From Oscillospiraceae bacterium NTUH-002-81 (lineage in GTDB: Bacteria; Bacillota; Clostridia; Lachnospirales; Lachnospiraceae), in assembly GCA_032620915.1 (NCBI GenBank), contig CP136052.1:279001-343000 (forward strand): a DNA stretch of 64,000 bases, written 5' to 3'. Below are positions 1 to 8,645 of this stretch, piece after piece (position 1 is the stretch's first letter; every line of letters starts with the position of its first letter). The notes beneath the pieces were generated by a model. It was not told the origin of the DNA, searched no databases, and saw nothing but the letters and a program-made list of their open reading frames with translations. Made by a program: the position numbers and the translations under genes.

Positions 1-607
1 GTTCTTCGGGTTTTCTACGATGTCGGTCTTGGTTGCTGTCAGGCCTGCACCATCTTTCAGCTTGATGATACCGTTGTCCTGCAGTAACAGAAGTGCTCTT
101 GCCTCGTTGGTGGTATCATTGGGAACTGCGATGGAATCGCCTTCGGCCAGTTCGTCCAGGCTCTTCTTTGTTCCGGGATAGATACCGAAGGGGCTCATAG
201 TGAATGCCGCCGGCATTTACCAGATGTGTACCTTTCTCTTCGTTAAAGCTGTCAAGGTAAGGAATGTGCTGGAAGTAGTTGGCATCGAAATCGCCGCTCT
301 CTACAACCAGGTTGGGCTGTACATAATCATCAAAAACTGTGACCTCAAGATCATAGCCCTGTTCAGCCAGAAGCGGTTTCGCCTGCTCCAGGATCTCAGC
401 GTGCGGTGTTGCGGATGCGGCAACCTTGATGGTAGTCAGCTCGCCGTCAGCAGCCTTGGCAGTGTCAGCAGTGTCCTCTGCGGCATCTGTGGCCTCTTCC
501 GTCTTGTCTGTTGTGTCAGCAGCTTTGTCGGAAGAAGAGCTTCCGCAGCCTGTCAGTGCACTTACTGCAAGGGCACCGGTTAAAAGAAGTGCTGTTAATT
601 TTTTCAT
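1..607 (-). CDS. metQ: Methionine ABC transporter substrate-binding lipoprotein MetQ (partial, frameshifted)
   Basis: Extracytoplasmic lipoprotein that captures methionine for the MetNI importer. The N-terminus has a basic-hydrophobic signal and a lipobox ending at Cys21 (ALTGC), then a Ser/Asp/Thr/Glu-rich linker, then an NlpA-family domain (TTIKVAASATPHAEILEQ). The reading frame breaks after GGIHYEP because the G run at 190-193 is one base too long. Removing one base restores the expected FGIYPG continuation, which then runs off the window start, so the C-terminus is not visible. It is the last gene of metN-metI-metQ, 12 bases after metI. The frameshift is probably a sequence error; family assignment is secure. 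Confidence 0.9.
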
Positions 608-619
608 AATGTTCTCCTC

Positions 620-1279
620 CTATTTTCGTTTATCTAAACGGCTGGCAAGGAAATTGCCAATCGTCTGGAACAGTTGTACAAGGACGATCAGTAAGATAAC
701 CGTCACAATCATGATGTCCACCTGGTAGCGGTAATAGCCGTACCGGATGGCGATGTCTCCCAGGCCGCCGCCGCCGACGGTGCCGGACATGGCAGAATAG
801 CCGAGGATCGTGCCTGTGGCAAGGGTTGCGCCTGCAATGAGAGAGGTTCTGGCTTCTACCAGCAGTACCCTGCAGATGATGCGCAGATTGCCTGCGCCCA
901 TGGAACGGGCAGCTTCAATGACACCGGCGTCCACTTCCTTTAAGGAAGTCTCAACCATACGGCCAATGAAAGGAACCGCAGCGACAACCAGCGGAACGAT
1001 GGTGGCTGTGGAACCGTAGCTCTTGCCGACGATGGCTCTCGTCAGCGGAATGAGCAGGATCAAAAGGATCAGGAACGGGATACTGCGGACTATGTTGGCG
1101 ATGGCGTCCAGCACTTTGTAAAGCACCGGATGCGGCGTCAGGCCGTCTTTGTCGGTGACTGCCAGCAGCACACCCATGGGAAGCCCGAACAGGTAACCCA
1201 GTGCTGTAGACACCAGGGTCATGTAAAGCGTCTGCCCGATCCCTGTAATAATCATATCAATAATTTCACTCGTCCACAT
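620..1279 (-). CDS. metI: Methionine ABC transporter permease MetI
   Basis: Membrane channel subunit of the D/L-methionine importer. The 219-residue protein is full length for the family, with about five hydrophobic segments and the cytoplasmic EAA loop (EAARSMGAGNLRIICRVLL) that docks on the ATPase. It overlaps the end of metN by 14 bases and is followed directly by metQ, the standard operon order, so translational coupling is likely. Confidence 0.95.
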   Translation of the reverse strand: MWTSEIIDMIITGIGQTLYMTLVSTALGYLFGLPMGVLLAVTDKDGLTPHPVLYKVLDAIANIVRSIPFLILLILLIPLTRAIVGKSYGSTATIVPLVVAAVPFIGRMVETSLKEVDAGVIEAARSMGAGNLRIICRVLLVEARTSLIAGATLATGTILGYSAMSGTVGGGGLGDIAIRYGYYRYQVDIMIVTVILLIVLVQLFQTIGNFLASRLDKRK

Positions 1280-2303
1280 AATCGTCAGCCTCCTCCAGGT
1301 CCAGTCCGTGTTCTCTTAAATAAGCTTTCATTTCTTCAGCGTGTTTGCTGTCGGCAGGGATCTCCAGGATCATCTCGCCCTTGGCAACGCCACCGACATT
1401 CTTTGTATCTGCCTTCAGAATGTTCACAGGCTCTTTAAAAGTCAGGATTAAATTGGAAATAACAGGCTCGAAAGCGGAATTCTCGGAAAATACAATCCGT
1501 ATCTTCTCTCCGCTCTGGATCAGCGGCCGTGATAACATCGCGTCGGAATCCACATCCTGTCCGCGGTCTTTGCGGATCAGCTCCCGGGCTACCTGAGATC
1601 TGGGATGTGTGAAGATCTCAGAAACCAGACCTTCTTCCTCTACCACGCCTTCCTTCATGATGGCCACGCGGTTACAGATTTCGCGGACAACAGACATCTG
1701 GTGAGTGATGATCACGATGGTAATGCCAAACCGGCGGTTGATATCCTTCAGAAGCTCCAGGATCGAGGAGGTCGTCTGGGGATCCAGTGCGCTGGTGGCC
1801 TCGTCACAGAGCAGGATCTTCGGGTCGGAGGCAAGGGCTCTTGCGATGGCAACCCTCTGTTTCTGACCGCCGGAAAGCTGTGACGGATAAGCATCTATCT
1901 TGTCTTTTAAGTCCACCAGTTCCAGCAGCTTAACGGCGCGTTCTCTGGCTTCCTTCTTTCTCTTTCCCTGTATATAAAGCGGGAAACAGACATTTTCCAG
2001 AACAGATTTCTGCATCAGCAGATTGAAGTGCTGGAAAATCATGCCGATCTGCTGGCGCTGTGCCCGGAGCTCCTTCTCGGAAAAATCAGCCAGGGACTTG
2101 TCGCGGATCAGCACCCGGCCCGAGGTGGGAACCTCCAGAAAATTCATACACCGTACCAGGGTACTTTTTCCTGCGCCGGACATTCCAATGATACCGAAAA
2201 TATCGCCCGATTCAATGGAAAGACTGATGTTTTTTAATGCATTTACCTCTCCGTATTTGGAGTGGTAAGTTTTGCTCACATTTTCAATAACAATTTCAGA
2301 CAT
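1266..2303 (-). CDS. metN: Methionine ABC transporter ATP-binding protein MetN
   Basis: Cytoplasmic ATPase that powers methionine uptake. The 345 residues show Walker A (GMSGAGKST near residue 40), the ABC signature (LSGGQKQR), Walker B (ILLCDEATSALD) and the H-loop (ITHQMSV). The last ~80 residues form the NIL domain, which senses methionine in this family (trans-inhibition). It is the first gene of the metNIQ operon, with a promoter and a LysR-type site in the 98-base gap after the upstream lysR gene. Confidence 0.95.
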   Translation of the reverse strand: MSEIVIENVSKTYHSKYGEVNALKNISLSIESGDIFGIIGMSGAGKSTLVRCMNFLEVPTSGRVLIRDKSLADFSEKELRAQRQQIGMIFQHFNLLMQKSVLENVCFPLYIQGKRKKEARERAVKLLELVDLKDKIDAYPSQLSGGQKQRVAIARALASDPKILLCDEATSALDPQTTSSILELLKDINRRFGITIVIITHQMSVVREICNRVAIMKEGVVEEEGLVSEIFTHPRSQVARELIRKDRGQDVDSDAMLSRPLIQSGEKIRIVFSENSAFEPVISNLILTFKEPVNILKADTKNVGGVAKGEMILEIPADSKHAEEMKAYLREHGLDLEEADDYVDE

Positions 2304-2338
2304 GTCTTCACCTTTCTAACTTTGCTTGGTGCTTTTTT

Positions 2339-2406
2339 AATATAGCACGTTGTTTCCCAAAATGCTAATTCAAAAAACTTACAGCTGGCTATAGGATAAA
2401 ACTATA
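2339..2406 (-). promoter_or_regulatory. metN promoter with LysR-type operator
   Basis: Read on the minus strand, a -10 TATATT (2339-2344) and a -35 TTAGCA (2363-2368) are separated by 18 bases. Upstream, TATAG-7-CTATA (2390-2406) is a perfect interrupted palindrome of the T-N11-A kind bound by LysR regulators. It lies about 45-60 bases upstream of the -10, the normal activator position. The palindrome overlaps the lysR stop codon. Confidence 0.55.
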
Positions 2407-3313
2407 ACAAACCTTTGTCGCGGAATTTGGAGATTTCCGCCAGATACTGCTGGCCAATGCGGCTGATCTTGGTGCCCTTGCGGGCCAGGTAGCCGATGGT
2501 CATGACCTCATTGGAATCCAGCTTTACGGCACAGTAGTCCGAACCGTTGAGCTCCTCGCAGATGATGCCGGAGCACAGCGTGTAGGCGTTCAGGCCGATC
2601 ATCAGGTTCAGCAGCGTGGCCCGGTCGTTGGCCTTGATGATCCGTTTGTATTCATAGGTGCTCAAAACCTCTTCCGCAAAATAAAAGGAGCCGTGAGCGC
2701 CCTGATCGAAGGACAGGCACGGGTATTCCCGCAGATCCTCCAGCGAGATCAGCTCCTGGTTGGCCAGCGGATGGCCCTTCCACAGATATACATAAATGCC
2801 GCAGCGCAGCAGTTCGTGGAATTCCAGGCCGCAGTCCCGGAACAGCTTGTACAGCACCTTCTGGTTGAAATCGTTCACATACAGAATGCCGATCTCGCTG
2901 CGGAAATTTTTCACGTCGTCGATGACATCGTAGGTCTTTGTCTCATGCACGGCGAATTCATATTCATCCATGCCGAACTGCTTTACCAGCTCCACGAAAG
3001 CGCTGACTGCGAACGTATAGTGCTGCATGGAAACGCTGAATTTCTTCTTGGTTTTTTCCTTGGCGATGTATTTGGACTCCATGAGCTGGTACTGTTCCAG
3101 CAGCATGCGGGCATAGCCGATGAATTCCTCGCCCTCCGGCGTCAGGGCAATGCCCCGGTTCGTCCGCAGAAAAAGCTCCGTGCCGGTCTCGTCCTCCAGC
3201 TCCCGGATGGCCGCAGACAGGCTGGGCTGGGAGATGAACAAAAGCCGGGCGGCCTCATTCATGGAACCGGCTTCCGCCACCGTCACCGCATATTTACATT
3301 GGGTCAGAGTCAT
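2402..3313 (-). CDS. LysR family transcriptional regulator
   Basis: A 303-residue LysR-type regulator. The N-terminal winged HTH (MNEAARLLFISQPSLSAAIRELE, residues ~18-40) is followed by a periplasmic-binding-like effector domain. It lies directly upstream of metNIQ on the same strand, and a T-N11-A palindrome lies between them, so it probably controls methionine uptake (a MetR/CmbR-like role). The effector is not visible in the sequence. Its start at 3313 has a weak AGGAATG-type ribosome site. Confidence 0.85.
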   Translation of the reverse strand: MTLTQCKYAVTVAEAGSMNEAARLLFISQPSLSAAIRELEDETGTELFLRTNRGIALTPEGEEFIGYARMLLEQYQLMESKYIAKEKTKKKFSVSMQHYTFAVSAFVELVKQFGMDEYEFAVHETKTYDVIDDVKNFRSEIGILYVNDFNQKVLYKLFRDCGLEFHELLRCGIYVYLWKGHPLANQELISLEDLREYPCLSFDQGAHGSFYFAEEVLSTYEYKRIIKANDRATLLNLMIGLNAYTLCSGIICEELNGSDYCAVKLDSNEVMTIGYLARKGTKISRIGQQYLAEISKFRDKGLL

Positions 3314-3337
3314 AGCATTCCTCCCTTAGCACACGTT

Positions 3338-4423
3338 TTATGGGAAAAGGATTTTTCCTAGGTACGGGATCTTTTTCACAAGTAAAACCACTGCCAGCGC
3401 GATGAAGTACACCGGGATCTCGCCAAACAGCTGCCAGCCGTAAGAATATGTTTCCACGCCGGTGACCATACCGAACAGCTCCATGGTCAGCATGTGGATC
3501 AGATAGACGCCAAAGCTGGCGCCCGATACCACCGAGAGGAGCTTCCGGGCCCGGGCATTGTCAAACAGTCGAAACTGTCGGTTCCGGAAAAACAGGAATA
3601 CGGCGATGGCAAAGCCGTAGCTGGCAAAGGACTGATAATCAATGAGGTCTTTGTCCAGACCTCCCTTCATGGCGGACATGGAAATTGTCCCTCTATACAT
3701 ATAGAAGGCACAGGCGATGCCCACCGCGTAAATGCAGGCGCACACCGGTCTGGACGGCTGATTGTTGGCCAGATAATAGCCCAGCAGTGCGTAGGGCAGA
3801 AACCCCATGGCCATGGGGAAAATAATATGGTCGCTGTAGCCTAGGTGGATCTGATCGGCAAAAAACGGGAAAACAGAGGTAAAGAAAATCCCCATCAGTG
3901 CCATATAAAGGAAATATTTGTCATTCTTCCGGCCGCCCCGGGCGATCAGGGACAACACAGGGATACACAGATAAATGGCAAACAGCGGGAAGAAAAACCA
4001 GTACACGGTCTCGATGCTGGACGTCAGAAAAAGGAATACCACATGCTGAAAATCCTCCAGTTCCACCAGACCCTGGCTGCACTGTTTGACAAGCAGGATG
4101 CCGCTCCAGATCAGCAGCGGGATCAGCGTCCGCAGAAACCGCCGTTTGATAAATTCTGCCGTGGAATACTTCTCACGGTAATTCATTAGATTTGCCCCGG
4201 AGATCATGAAAAAAGCAGGCACTGCGAAGTGACAGATCACCTGAACGAACAGGCTCAGACGCCACAGACCGGCTCCCGGATCGTAAGAATACAGAACCGA
4301 GTTGCAGTGGAGCCAGATCACACAGATGCAGGCCAGAATATTCAAAACATCAAAATATAAAATTCGTTTCTGAGGCATGAAGGATTGATCCTTTCCGCTG
4401 CTGCGCAGCTCATTTTTGCTCAT
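3338..4423 (-). CDS. Acyltransferase 3 family membrane protein
   Basis: A 361-residue polytopic protein with about ten hydrophobic segments. It opens with the family hallmark LYFDVLNILACICVIWLH, whose histidine is at the usual catalytic position. Such enzymes O-acetylate cell-surface or secreted polysaccharides using acetyl-CoA; the substrate cannot be told here. The annotated ATG at 4423 lies inside the first unit of a tandem repeat and has no ribosome site. The ATG at 4378 (MPQKRILYFD), with AAAGGA ten bases upstream, may be the true start. No operon partners are obvious. Confidence 0.8.
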   Translation of the reverse strand: MSKNELRSSGKDQSFMPQKRILYFDVLNILACICVIWLHCNSVLYSYDPGAGLWRLSLFVQVICHFAVPAFFMISGANLMNYREKYSTAEFIKRRFLRTLIPLLIWSGILLVKQCSQGLVELEDFQHVVFLFLTSSIETVYWFFFPLFAIYLCIPVLSLIARGGRKNDKYFLYMALMGIFFTSVFPFFADQIHLGYSDHIIFPMAMGFLPYALLGYYLANNQPSRPVCACIYAVGIACAFYMYRGTISMSAMKGGLDKDLIDYQSFASYGFAIAVFLFFRNRQFRLFDNARARKLLSVVSGASFGVYLIHMLTMELFGMVTGVETYSYGWQLFGEIPVYFIALAVVLLVKKIPYLGKILFP

Positions 4424-4665
4424 GAAAAGGCGCTGGTTTCGTATATTCGTGTATTGCAGAAATCATCACAGTTCACGCGCGCCATTCGCAAAACCGCATC
4501 TGCGATGCTCTCCCGCTGCTGCGCAGCTCATTTTTGCTCATAACAAGGCGCTGGTTTCGTGTATTCGTGTATTGCAGAAATCATCACGGTTCACACGCGC
4601 CATTCGCAAAACCGCATCTGCGATGCTCTCCGCTGCTGCGCAGCTCATTTTTGCTCATGAAAATG
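4396..4665. repeat. Tandem 117/118-bp repeat, two full units and a partial third
   Basis: Units begin with the same CGCTGCTGCGCAGCTC sequence at 4396, 4514 and 4631. Units 1 and 2 are nearly identical over 117-118 bases; unit 3 diverges after about 35. Each unit contains a GCTGCGCAGC palindrome and, on the minus strand, an ATG followed by codons for SKNELRS, the present N-terminus of the acyltransferase. The array therefore looks like duplication of the promoter and start region of that gene, or of an intergenic repeat it has captured. Confidence 0.85.
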
Positions 4666-4773
4666 CGCTCCCTTCGTACCTTCATGCGGCCAGATTTACA
4701 TGCAAGCATGCAATCTGTCCCCAAGAAGCTACGAGTGAACTGTGAACTCAAATATACCATGAATACGGGATTT

Positions 4774-5607
4774 TTACAAGGTTTTCAGCAGCTTTTCGAT
4801 GGTCTGAGCGACCCCATCTTCTGCGTTGGAGGCAGTGACCATATCCGCGATCTGTTTCAGGATTTCCGCCGCATTTCCCATGGCAACTCCGATACCGGCA
4901 AAGGACAGCATCTCCGCATCGTTTTCCGCATCGCCGAAGGCCATAACCTGGGCGGAAGTAATGCCAAGCAGCTGCGTCAGTACCCGAAGGGCACTTTCCT
5001 TGGAAGCTGATCCTGCGGCAAATTCAATGAAATGGGGGGCGGAGGAGGTTACATACAGATCAGGAATCTTTCCGGCTGCTTCCCGCAGAGCGGCTCTCGC
5101 TTCGGGGGCTGTCAGCACGGCACTGATTCCTTCGACCGGAGCAGAACTGCTGCGGATCAGCTGCCCCATGTCCGGGCAGGGGCGACGGGTGGCCTGCACG
5201 TAGGCGCAGGAGCGGGGCGGCAGGTGAAAGGCCTCCGGATTTTCCACGTAATCCGCAGAGGCATAGGCAGTGCCGTCGATATAAGCCTCTATGGGGCAGG
5301 AAAAAGTATCCAGCAGCGGCAGCAGCTGCTCCAGATTTTCCCGGCTCATGGCGTTGGTGTAGATACGCTTTTCCTCCGGCATCTGGTAGATACCCGTGCC
5401 GTTGGAGGTGATGATATAGCTGATGGCGGGAAGAGCCCTGACATCCGTAGGCAGCGCACAAAAGGCCCGCCCGGTGGCGGCTGCGATGAAAATGCCCTGT
5501 TCGTGGGCGCAGGTAAGCGCCCGGGCTGACCGGGAGGTTAAAAGTCCTTTTTCATTTAACAGTGTACCGTCCAGATCCAGGGCGATGAGGCGGATGTCGT
5601 GCGTCAT
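4774..5607 (-). CDS. HAD superfamily Cof-type sugar/nucleotide phosphatase
   Basis: Cytoplasmic Mg-dependent phosphatase of the Cof/YidA group (HAD subclass IIB). Motif I is LIALDLDGTLLNEKG at the N-terminus, and the C-terminal motif is AFGDAENDAEMLSFAG. The cap between them varies in this family and sets specificity, so the substrate is unknown. The start at 5607 is chosen because GGAAGG lies 8 bases upstream and the DxD motif follows at the usual distance; a longer reading frame to 5676 lacks these signs. About 278 residues, normal length. It stands alone. Confidence 0.88.
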   Translation of the reverse strand: MTHDIRLIALDLDGTLLNEKGLLTSRSARALTCAHEQGIFIAAATGRAFCALPTDVRALPAISYIITSNGTGIYQMPEEKRIYTNAMSRENLEQLLPLLDTFSCPIEAYIDGTAYASADYVENPEAFHLPPRSCAYVQATRRPCPDMGQLIRSSSAPVEGISAVLTAPEARAALREAAGKIPDLYVTSSAPHFIEFAAGSASKESALRVLTQLLGITSAQVMAFGDAENDAEMLSFAGIGVAMGNAAEILKQIADMVTASNAEDGVAQTIEKLLKTL

Positions 5608-5786
5608 AGAGATGGCCTTCCTTCTATAAATAAGTATATTTATTTTACTGTAGGACAGAGGAACGGGGAATGTCAAGAAGGATGAGAATGTCGGAAGATG
5701 TTTGTCATTTAATACAACTATACAATCAGCAAAAAATTGGCTATACTGTAAACATGAGAACCTGAAAACAGAGGGGATGGATTGTT

Positions 5787-6069
5787 ATGAATGTGATGCC
5801 AATTCCGGAATTGATCGCGCGGGTGACAGAAATTTGTAAAAGGAATGGAGTAAAGCGTCTGGATTTGTTTGGCTCTTTTTGCGACCGGAACTGCACTGCC
5901 GACCAGTGACATTGATTTTGTGGTGTATGGCTGCAAGGATATCCTGAAGTTGGAAAAGGATTTGGAAGAAATTGACACGCTGCGTAAGATAGATGTATTT
6001 GATTTTGATCATATTCATAATGAATATCTGCTGGAGGACATCAGAAAATATGGAAAACAAATATATTAA
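5787..6069 (+). pseudogene. mntA: MntA-type nucleotidyltransferase antitoxin (frameshifted by one T)
   Basis: A small nucleotidyltransferase of the MNT fold, predicted to AMPylate the partner HEPN toxin. Bridging the frameshift gives 93 residues with the family motif GSF-x9-SDID (LFGSFATGTALPTSDIDF). The T run at 5876-5880 has five T where four keep the frame. As written, translation stops about 15 codons later and would remove the active site. The gene overlaps hepT by 20 bases. It may be a sequence error rather than a dead gene, since loss of the antitoxin alone should be harmful if the toxin works. Confidence 0.75.
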
Positions 6070-6448
6070 CCGATATCATACTTTTTGCAAAACGTTGAAG
6101 AATCTGGAGAAAAGCCTTACAGCAGATCCAAAGGCTGATTTTGTGCTGGAGGGGACGGTTCTGAATTTTAACCTGACATTTGACATTGCCTGGAAGGTGA
6201 TGAAGGATATTCTGGTGAAAAAGATGGGAATCCTGGATTTTGCGACAGGTTCTCCCAGAGAAACTTTGCAGCAGGCGTTTACCAACCGGCTGGTTGATGA
6301 TGATCGGTGGATGCAGATGCTGCGGGACAGAAATCAGTTGGCGCATGACTACGATGGGAGTTTTGCGGAGGAGAGATTTCAGGATATCATCCAGGTCTAT
6401 TATCCGCTGATGGAGAAATTTCGGGAGAGAGCGGCAGAGTATTATTGA
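6050..6448 (+). CDS. hepT: HepT-like HEPN toxin (HI0074 family)
   Basis: A 132-residue all-helical HEPN-domain protein. The hallmark RX4HXY motif is intact (R94-N-Q-L-A-H99-D-Y101). In characterized HepT/MntA pairs this histidine and arginine form the RNase site, and the tyrosine is the residue AMPylated by MntA. The start at 6050 (MENKYINRYH) is chosen over an upstream in-frame ATG because it gives the family length. It begins inside the last codons of the nucleotidyltransferase gene, which indicates coupled translation as a toxin-antitoxin pair. Confidence 0.85.
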   Translation: MENKYINRYHTFCKTLKNLEKSLTADPKADFVLEGTVLNFNLTFDIAWKVMKDILVKKMGILDFATGSPRETLQQAFTNRLVDDDRWMQMLRDRNQLAHDYDGSFAEERFQDIIQVYYPLMEKFRERAAEYY

Positions 6449-6458
6449 TTCAGGTACG

Positions 6459-6487
6459 TTTACAAAATTCGACAAGCTGTGTAAAAT
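6459..6487 (+). promoter_or_regulatory. Sigma-A-type promoter for the 6524 gene
   Basis: TTTACA (6459-6464), 17-base spacer, TAAAAT (6482-6487), just after the hepT stop and 36 bases before the next start codon. Confidence 0.55.
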
Positions 6488-6523
6488 AGAGCCAGAGATG
6501 TTTTTCAGGAAGGATTACGAAGG

Positions 6524-7141
6524 ATGGAACTGACATTTGCAGAGCAGGTAAAAATACTTCTGAAGCGGAGGAAGATGACGATAAAGGATCTGGCGGATCT
6601 GATCGAGGTGCAGACCGGGAAAAAAATGTCCCGGCAGAATCTGACGCAGCAGCTGGGCCGGGATAATTTTCAGGAAAAGGATATGCGCATGATCGCAGGG
6701 GTGCTGGGATGTGCCATGCAGATCGCGATCATCAGCGACGATCTGGGAACGGATGGCCAGGTATCCTATGTGCCGCCCATGGAATATGGCGCAGTGCCCG
6801 GTTACGGGCAGCCGGACTATGGCCTTTCTTCCGGTTATGGAGCGGCAGGCCGGGCACCGGCGGCGGAGGTTACCACGTCCCGGGACGGCAAGGTGGTGAC
6901 CACGCTGATGAAGCACAACCACCGGAAGAAGCCGATCCTAGGAGAGATCAATCCGCTGACCGGGGAGGAATACAGCAGCAATACGGTGCGCACCCATCCG
7001 GTGCTCAGCGGGTATGTACAGGTGTACGATGACACCGAGCACAAATGGACGGATCTGGTGGAGGCGGATTTCCTGCGGTTCCAGGAGGAAAAGCACGCCA
7101 TGATGGGCAAGGACTACGAGCCGCCTATTTATATCGACTGA
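6524..7141 (+). CDS. Hypothetical protein with N-terminal HTH-like domain
   Basis: 205 residues, no firm family. The first ~70 residues (EQVKILLKRRKMTIKDLADLIE, then QNLTQQL and the KDMRMIAGVLG segment) resemble a Cro/XRE-type helix-turn-helix. A Gly/Tyr/Pro-rich linker follows (MEYGAVPGYGQPDYGL). The C-terminal part (KPILGEINPLTGEEYSSNTV) has no recognised fold. It might be a small DNA-binding regulator. It has its own promoter and converges on the MATE gene with a 13-base overlap. Confidence 0.7.
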   Translation: MELTFAEQVKILLKRRKMTIKDLADLIEVQTGKKMSRQNLTQQLGRDNFQEKDMRMIAGVLGCAMQIAIISDDLGTDGQVSYVPPMEYGAVPGYGQPDYGLSSGYGAAGRAPAAEVTTSRDGKVVTTLMKHNHRKKPILGEINPLTGEEYSSNTVRTHPVLSGYVQVYDDTEHKWTDLVEADFLRFQEEKHAMMGKDYEPPIYID

Positions 7142-8523
7142 TCTTCTGCAGCTTCGGTCTGCTCTTCCTCCAGTTTTTTCAGATCCCGGAAAAACCGGAG
7201 CAGAAACGGAATGCAGCAGGCAACGGTGAGCAGGTCAGCCAGCATCTGTGTCATCTGTACGCCGGTCAGCTGCCAGTATTTGGGCAGGATCAGGATCAGC
7301 GGCAGGAAGAAGATGCCCTGTCTGGCAGAGGACAGGAAGGTGGCTGTCCAGTATTTCCCGATGGACTGGAACAGCATGTTGGCCATGACACTGATGGGAA
7401 GCAGCACCAGGGATACGCACTGGCAGCGCAGCGCGAAAGCGCCGATCTCGATCACCGCAGCGTCATCGCTGCGGAACAGCATCATGATCTGCGGCGCCAG
7501 CAGGAAACCGACAGCAGACAATACGGCAAGCATACAGATTCCTACGGTCAGAGAGAACCGGAAGGATTCCCGCACGCGGCCGTATTTTTTTGCGCCGTAA
7601 TTGTAGCCGACCACCGGCTGGAAGCCCTGGCCGAACCCGATCAGGGACGAGAAGATGAGCATAAAGCATTTGCCCACGATGGACATGGCGGCCACGGCAG
7701 CATCCCCGTAGGCAGCAGCGTTCACGTTCAGCAGTACGGTGGAAATGCTGGCGAGTCCCTGGCGGAACAGGGATGGCAGGCCGGTTTTGATGATGAGCAG
7801 GTAGGTTTCTGCGTCGGTGGCCACTTTGCGGATATGCAGGCGGATAATGGTCTTTCTGCGCAGAAAACAGGACAGCAGGATGAGAAAACTGATGAGCTGG
7901 GACAGGATGGTAGCGATGGCAGCGCCGGCAATGCCCAGATCGAAGCCATAAATGAAGATCGGATCCAGAACGATGTTCAAAATGCCGCCAAAACTGATGC
8001 CGATCATGGAAAAGGTGGCTTTGCCCTCTGCCCGTAGGATATTGTTCAGCACATAGGAAGCACACATGATGGGCGCACCCATGAGGATATATCTGGCATA
8101 ATCAATGGCATATGGCAGGATGGTGGGCGTGGCGCCAAGGGCGGTCATCAGGCCGGAAATGTAACGCAGGCCAAAGATGGTCAGCAGCAGGCCGAGAAAC
8201 ACAGAGGTATAGAAGGCGGTGGCGGAGAGTACCTGCGCCCGCTCTTCATTCTTCTGGCCCAGCAGCCGGGAAATGTTGCTGCCCGCGCCCATGCCCAGGG
8301 CAAAGCCTACTGCCTGGATCAGGGCCATCAGGGAGAATACGATGCCCACGGCACCGGCGGCACTGGTGCCGATCTGAGACACGAAATAAGTGTCGGCCAT
8401 GTTGTACACCGCTGTCACCAGCATGCTGATGATGGTGGGAATGGCCAGGCTGGAGATCAGCCGCCCCACCGGAGTGGTGGTCATTTTGATGTACTGCTGT
8501 TCGTTTTTGGTATCTGTATGCAT
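7129..8523 (-). CDS. MATE family multidrug/Na+ antiporter
   Basis: 464-residue inner-membrane exporter of the DinF/NorM type, which expels cationic drugs or metabolites using Na+ or H+ gradients. It has twelve predicted hydrophobic helices in two MatE repeats, starting with PVGRLISSLAIPTIISMLVTAVYNMADTYF in the usual place. Full length, single gene. Substrate unknown. The start ATG at 8523 gives the standard short cytoplasmic N-terminus. Its 3' end overlaps the convergent 6524-7141 gene. Confidence 0.9.
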   Translation of the reverse strand: MHTDTKNEQQYIKMTTTPVGRLISSLAIPTIISMLVTAVYNMADTYFVSQIGTSAAGAVGIVFSLMALIQAVGFALGMGAGSNISRLLGQKNEERAQVLSATAFYTSVFLGLLLTIFGLRYISGLMTALGATPTILPYAIDYARYILMGAPIMCASYVLNNILRAEGKATFSMIGISFGGILNIVLDPIFIYGFDLGIAGAAIATILSQLISFLILLSCFLRRKTIIRLHIRKVATDAETYLLIIKTGLPSLFRQGLASISTVLLNVNAAAYGDAAVAAMSIVGKCFMLIFSSLIGFGQGFQPVVGYNYGAKKYGRVRESFRFSLTVGICMLAVLSAVGFLLAPQIMMLFRSDDAAVIEIGAFALRCQCVSLVLLPISVMANMLFQSIGKYWTATFLSSARQGIFFLPLILILPKYWQLTGVQMTQMLADLLTVACCIPFLLRFFRDLKKLEEEQTEAAEDQSI

Positions 8524-8550
8524 GTGAAATCCCCCTCTTATTTTTTTCCT

Positions 8551-8603
8551 AAAAAACAGCTGCCTTCGAAGAAAAATGCATTTTCTCCAGAAAGACAGCT
8601 GTT
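8551..8603 (-). terminator. Intrinsic terminator of mecA
   Basis: Reading the minus strand, AACAGCTG and CAGCTGTT arms (8596-8603 and 8555-8562) enclose a long loop and are followed by a T tract (A run 8551-8556 on the plus strand). Confidence 0.6.
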
Positions 8604-8645
8604 CATAAGCATTCTTATGTGTTGTACGCTGTATGCTCCTTGCAG

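Noticed and set aside
2304..2401. SAM riboswitch or T-box ahead of metN
   Set aside because: The gap is under 100 bases and has no S-box or T-box core; a LysR site explains control better.
4396..4665. Tandem repeats as a CRISPR array
   Set aside because: Units are ~117 bases and repeat throughout, with no short constant repeat and variable spacers, and there are no cas genes.
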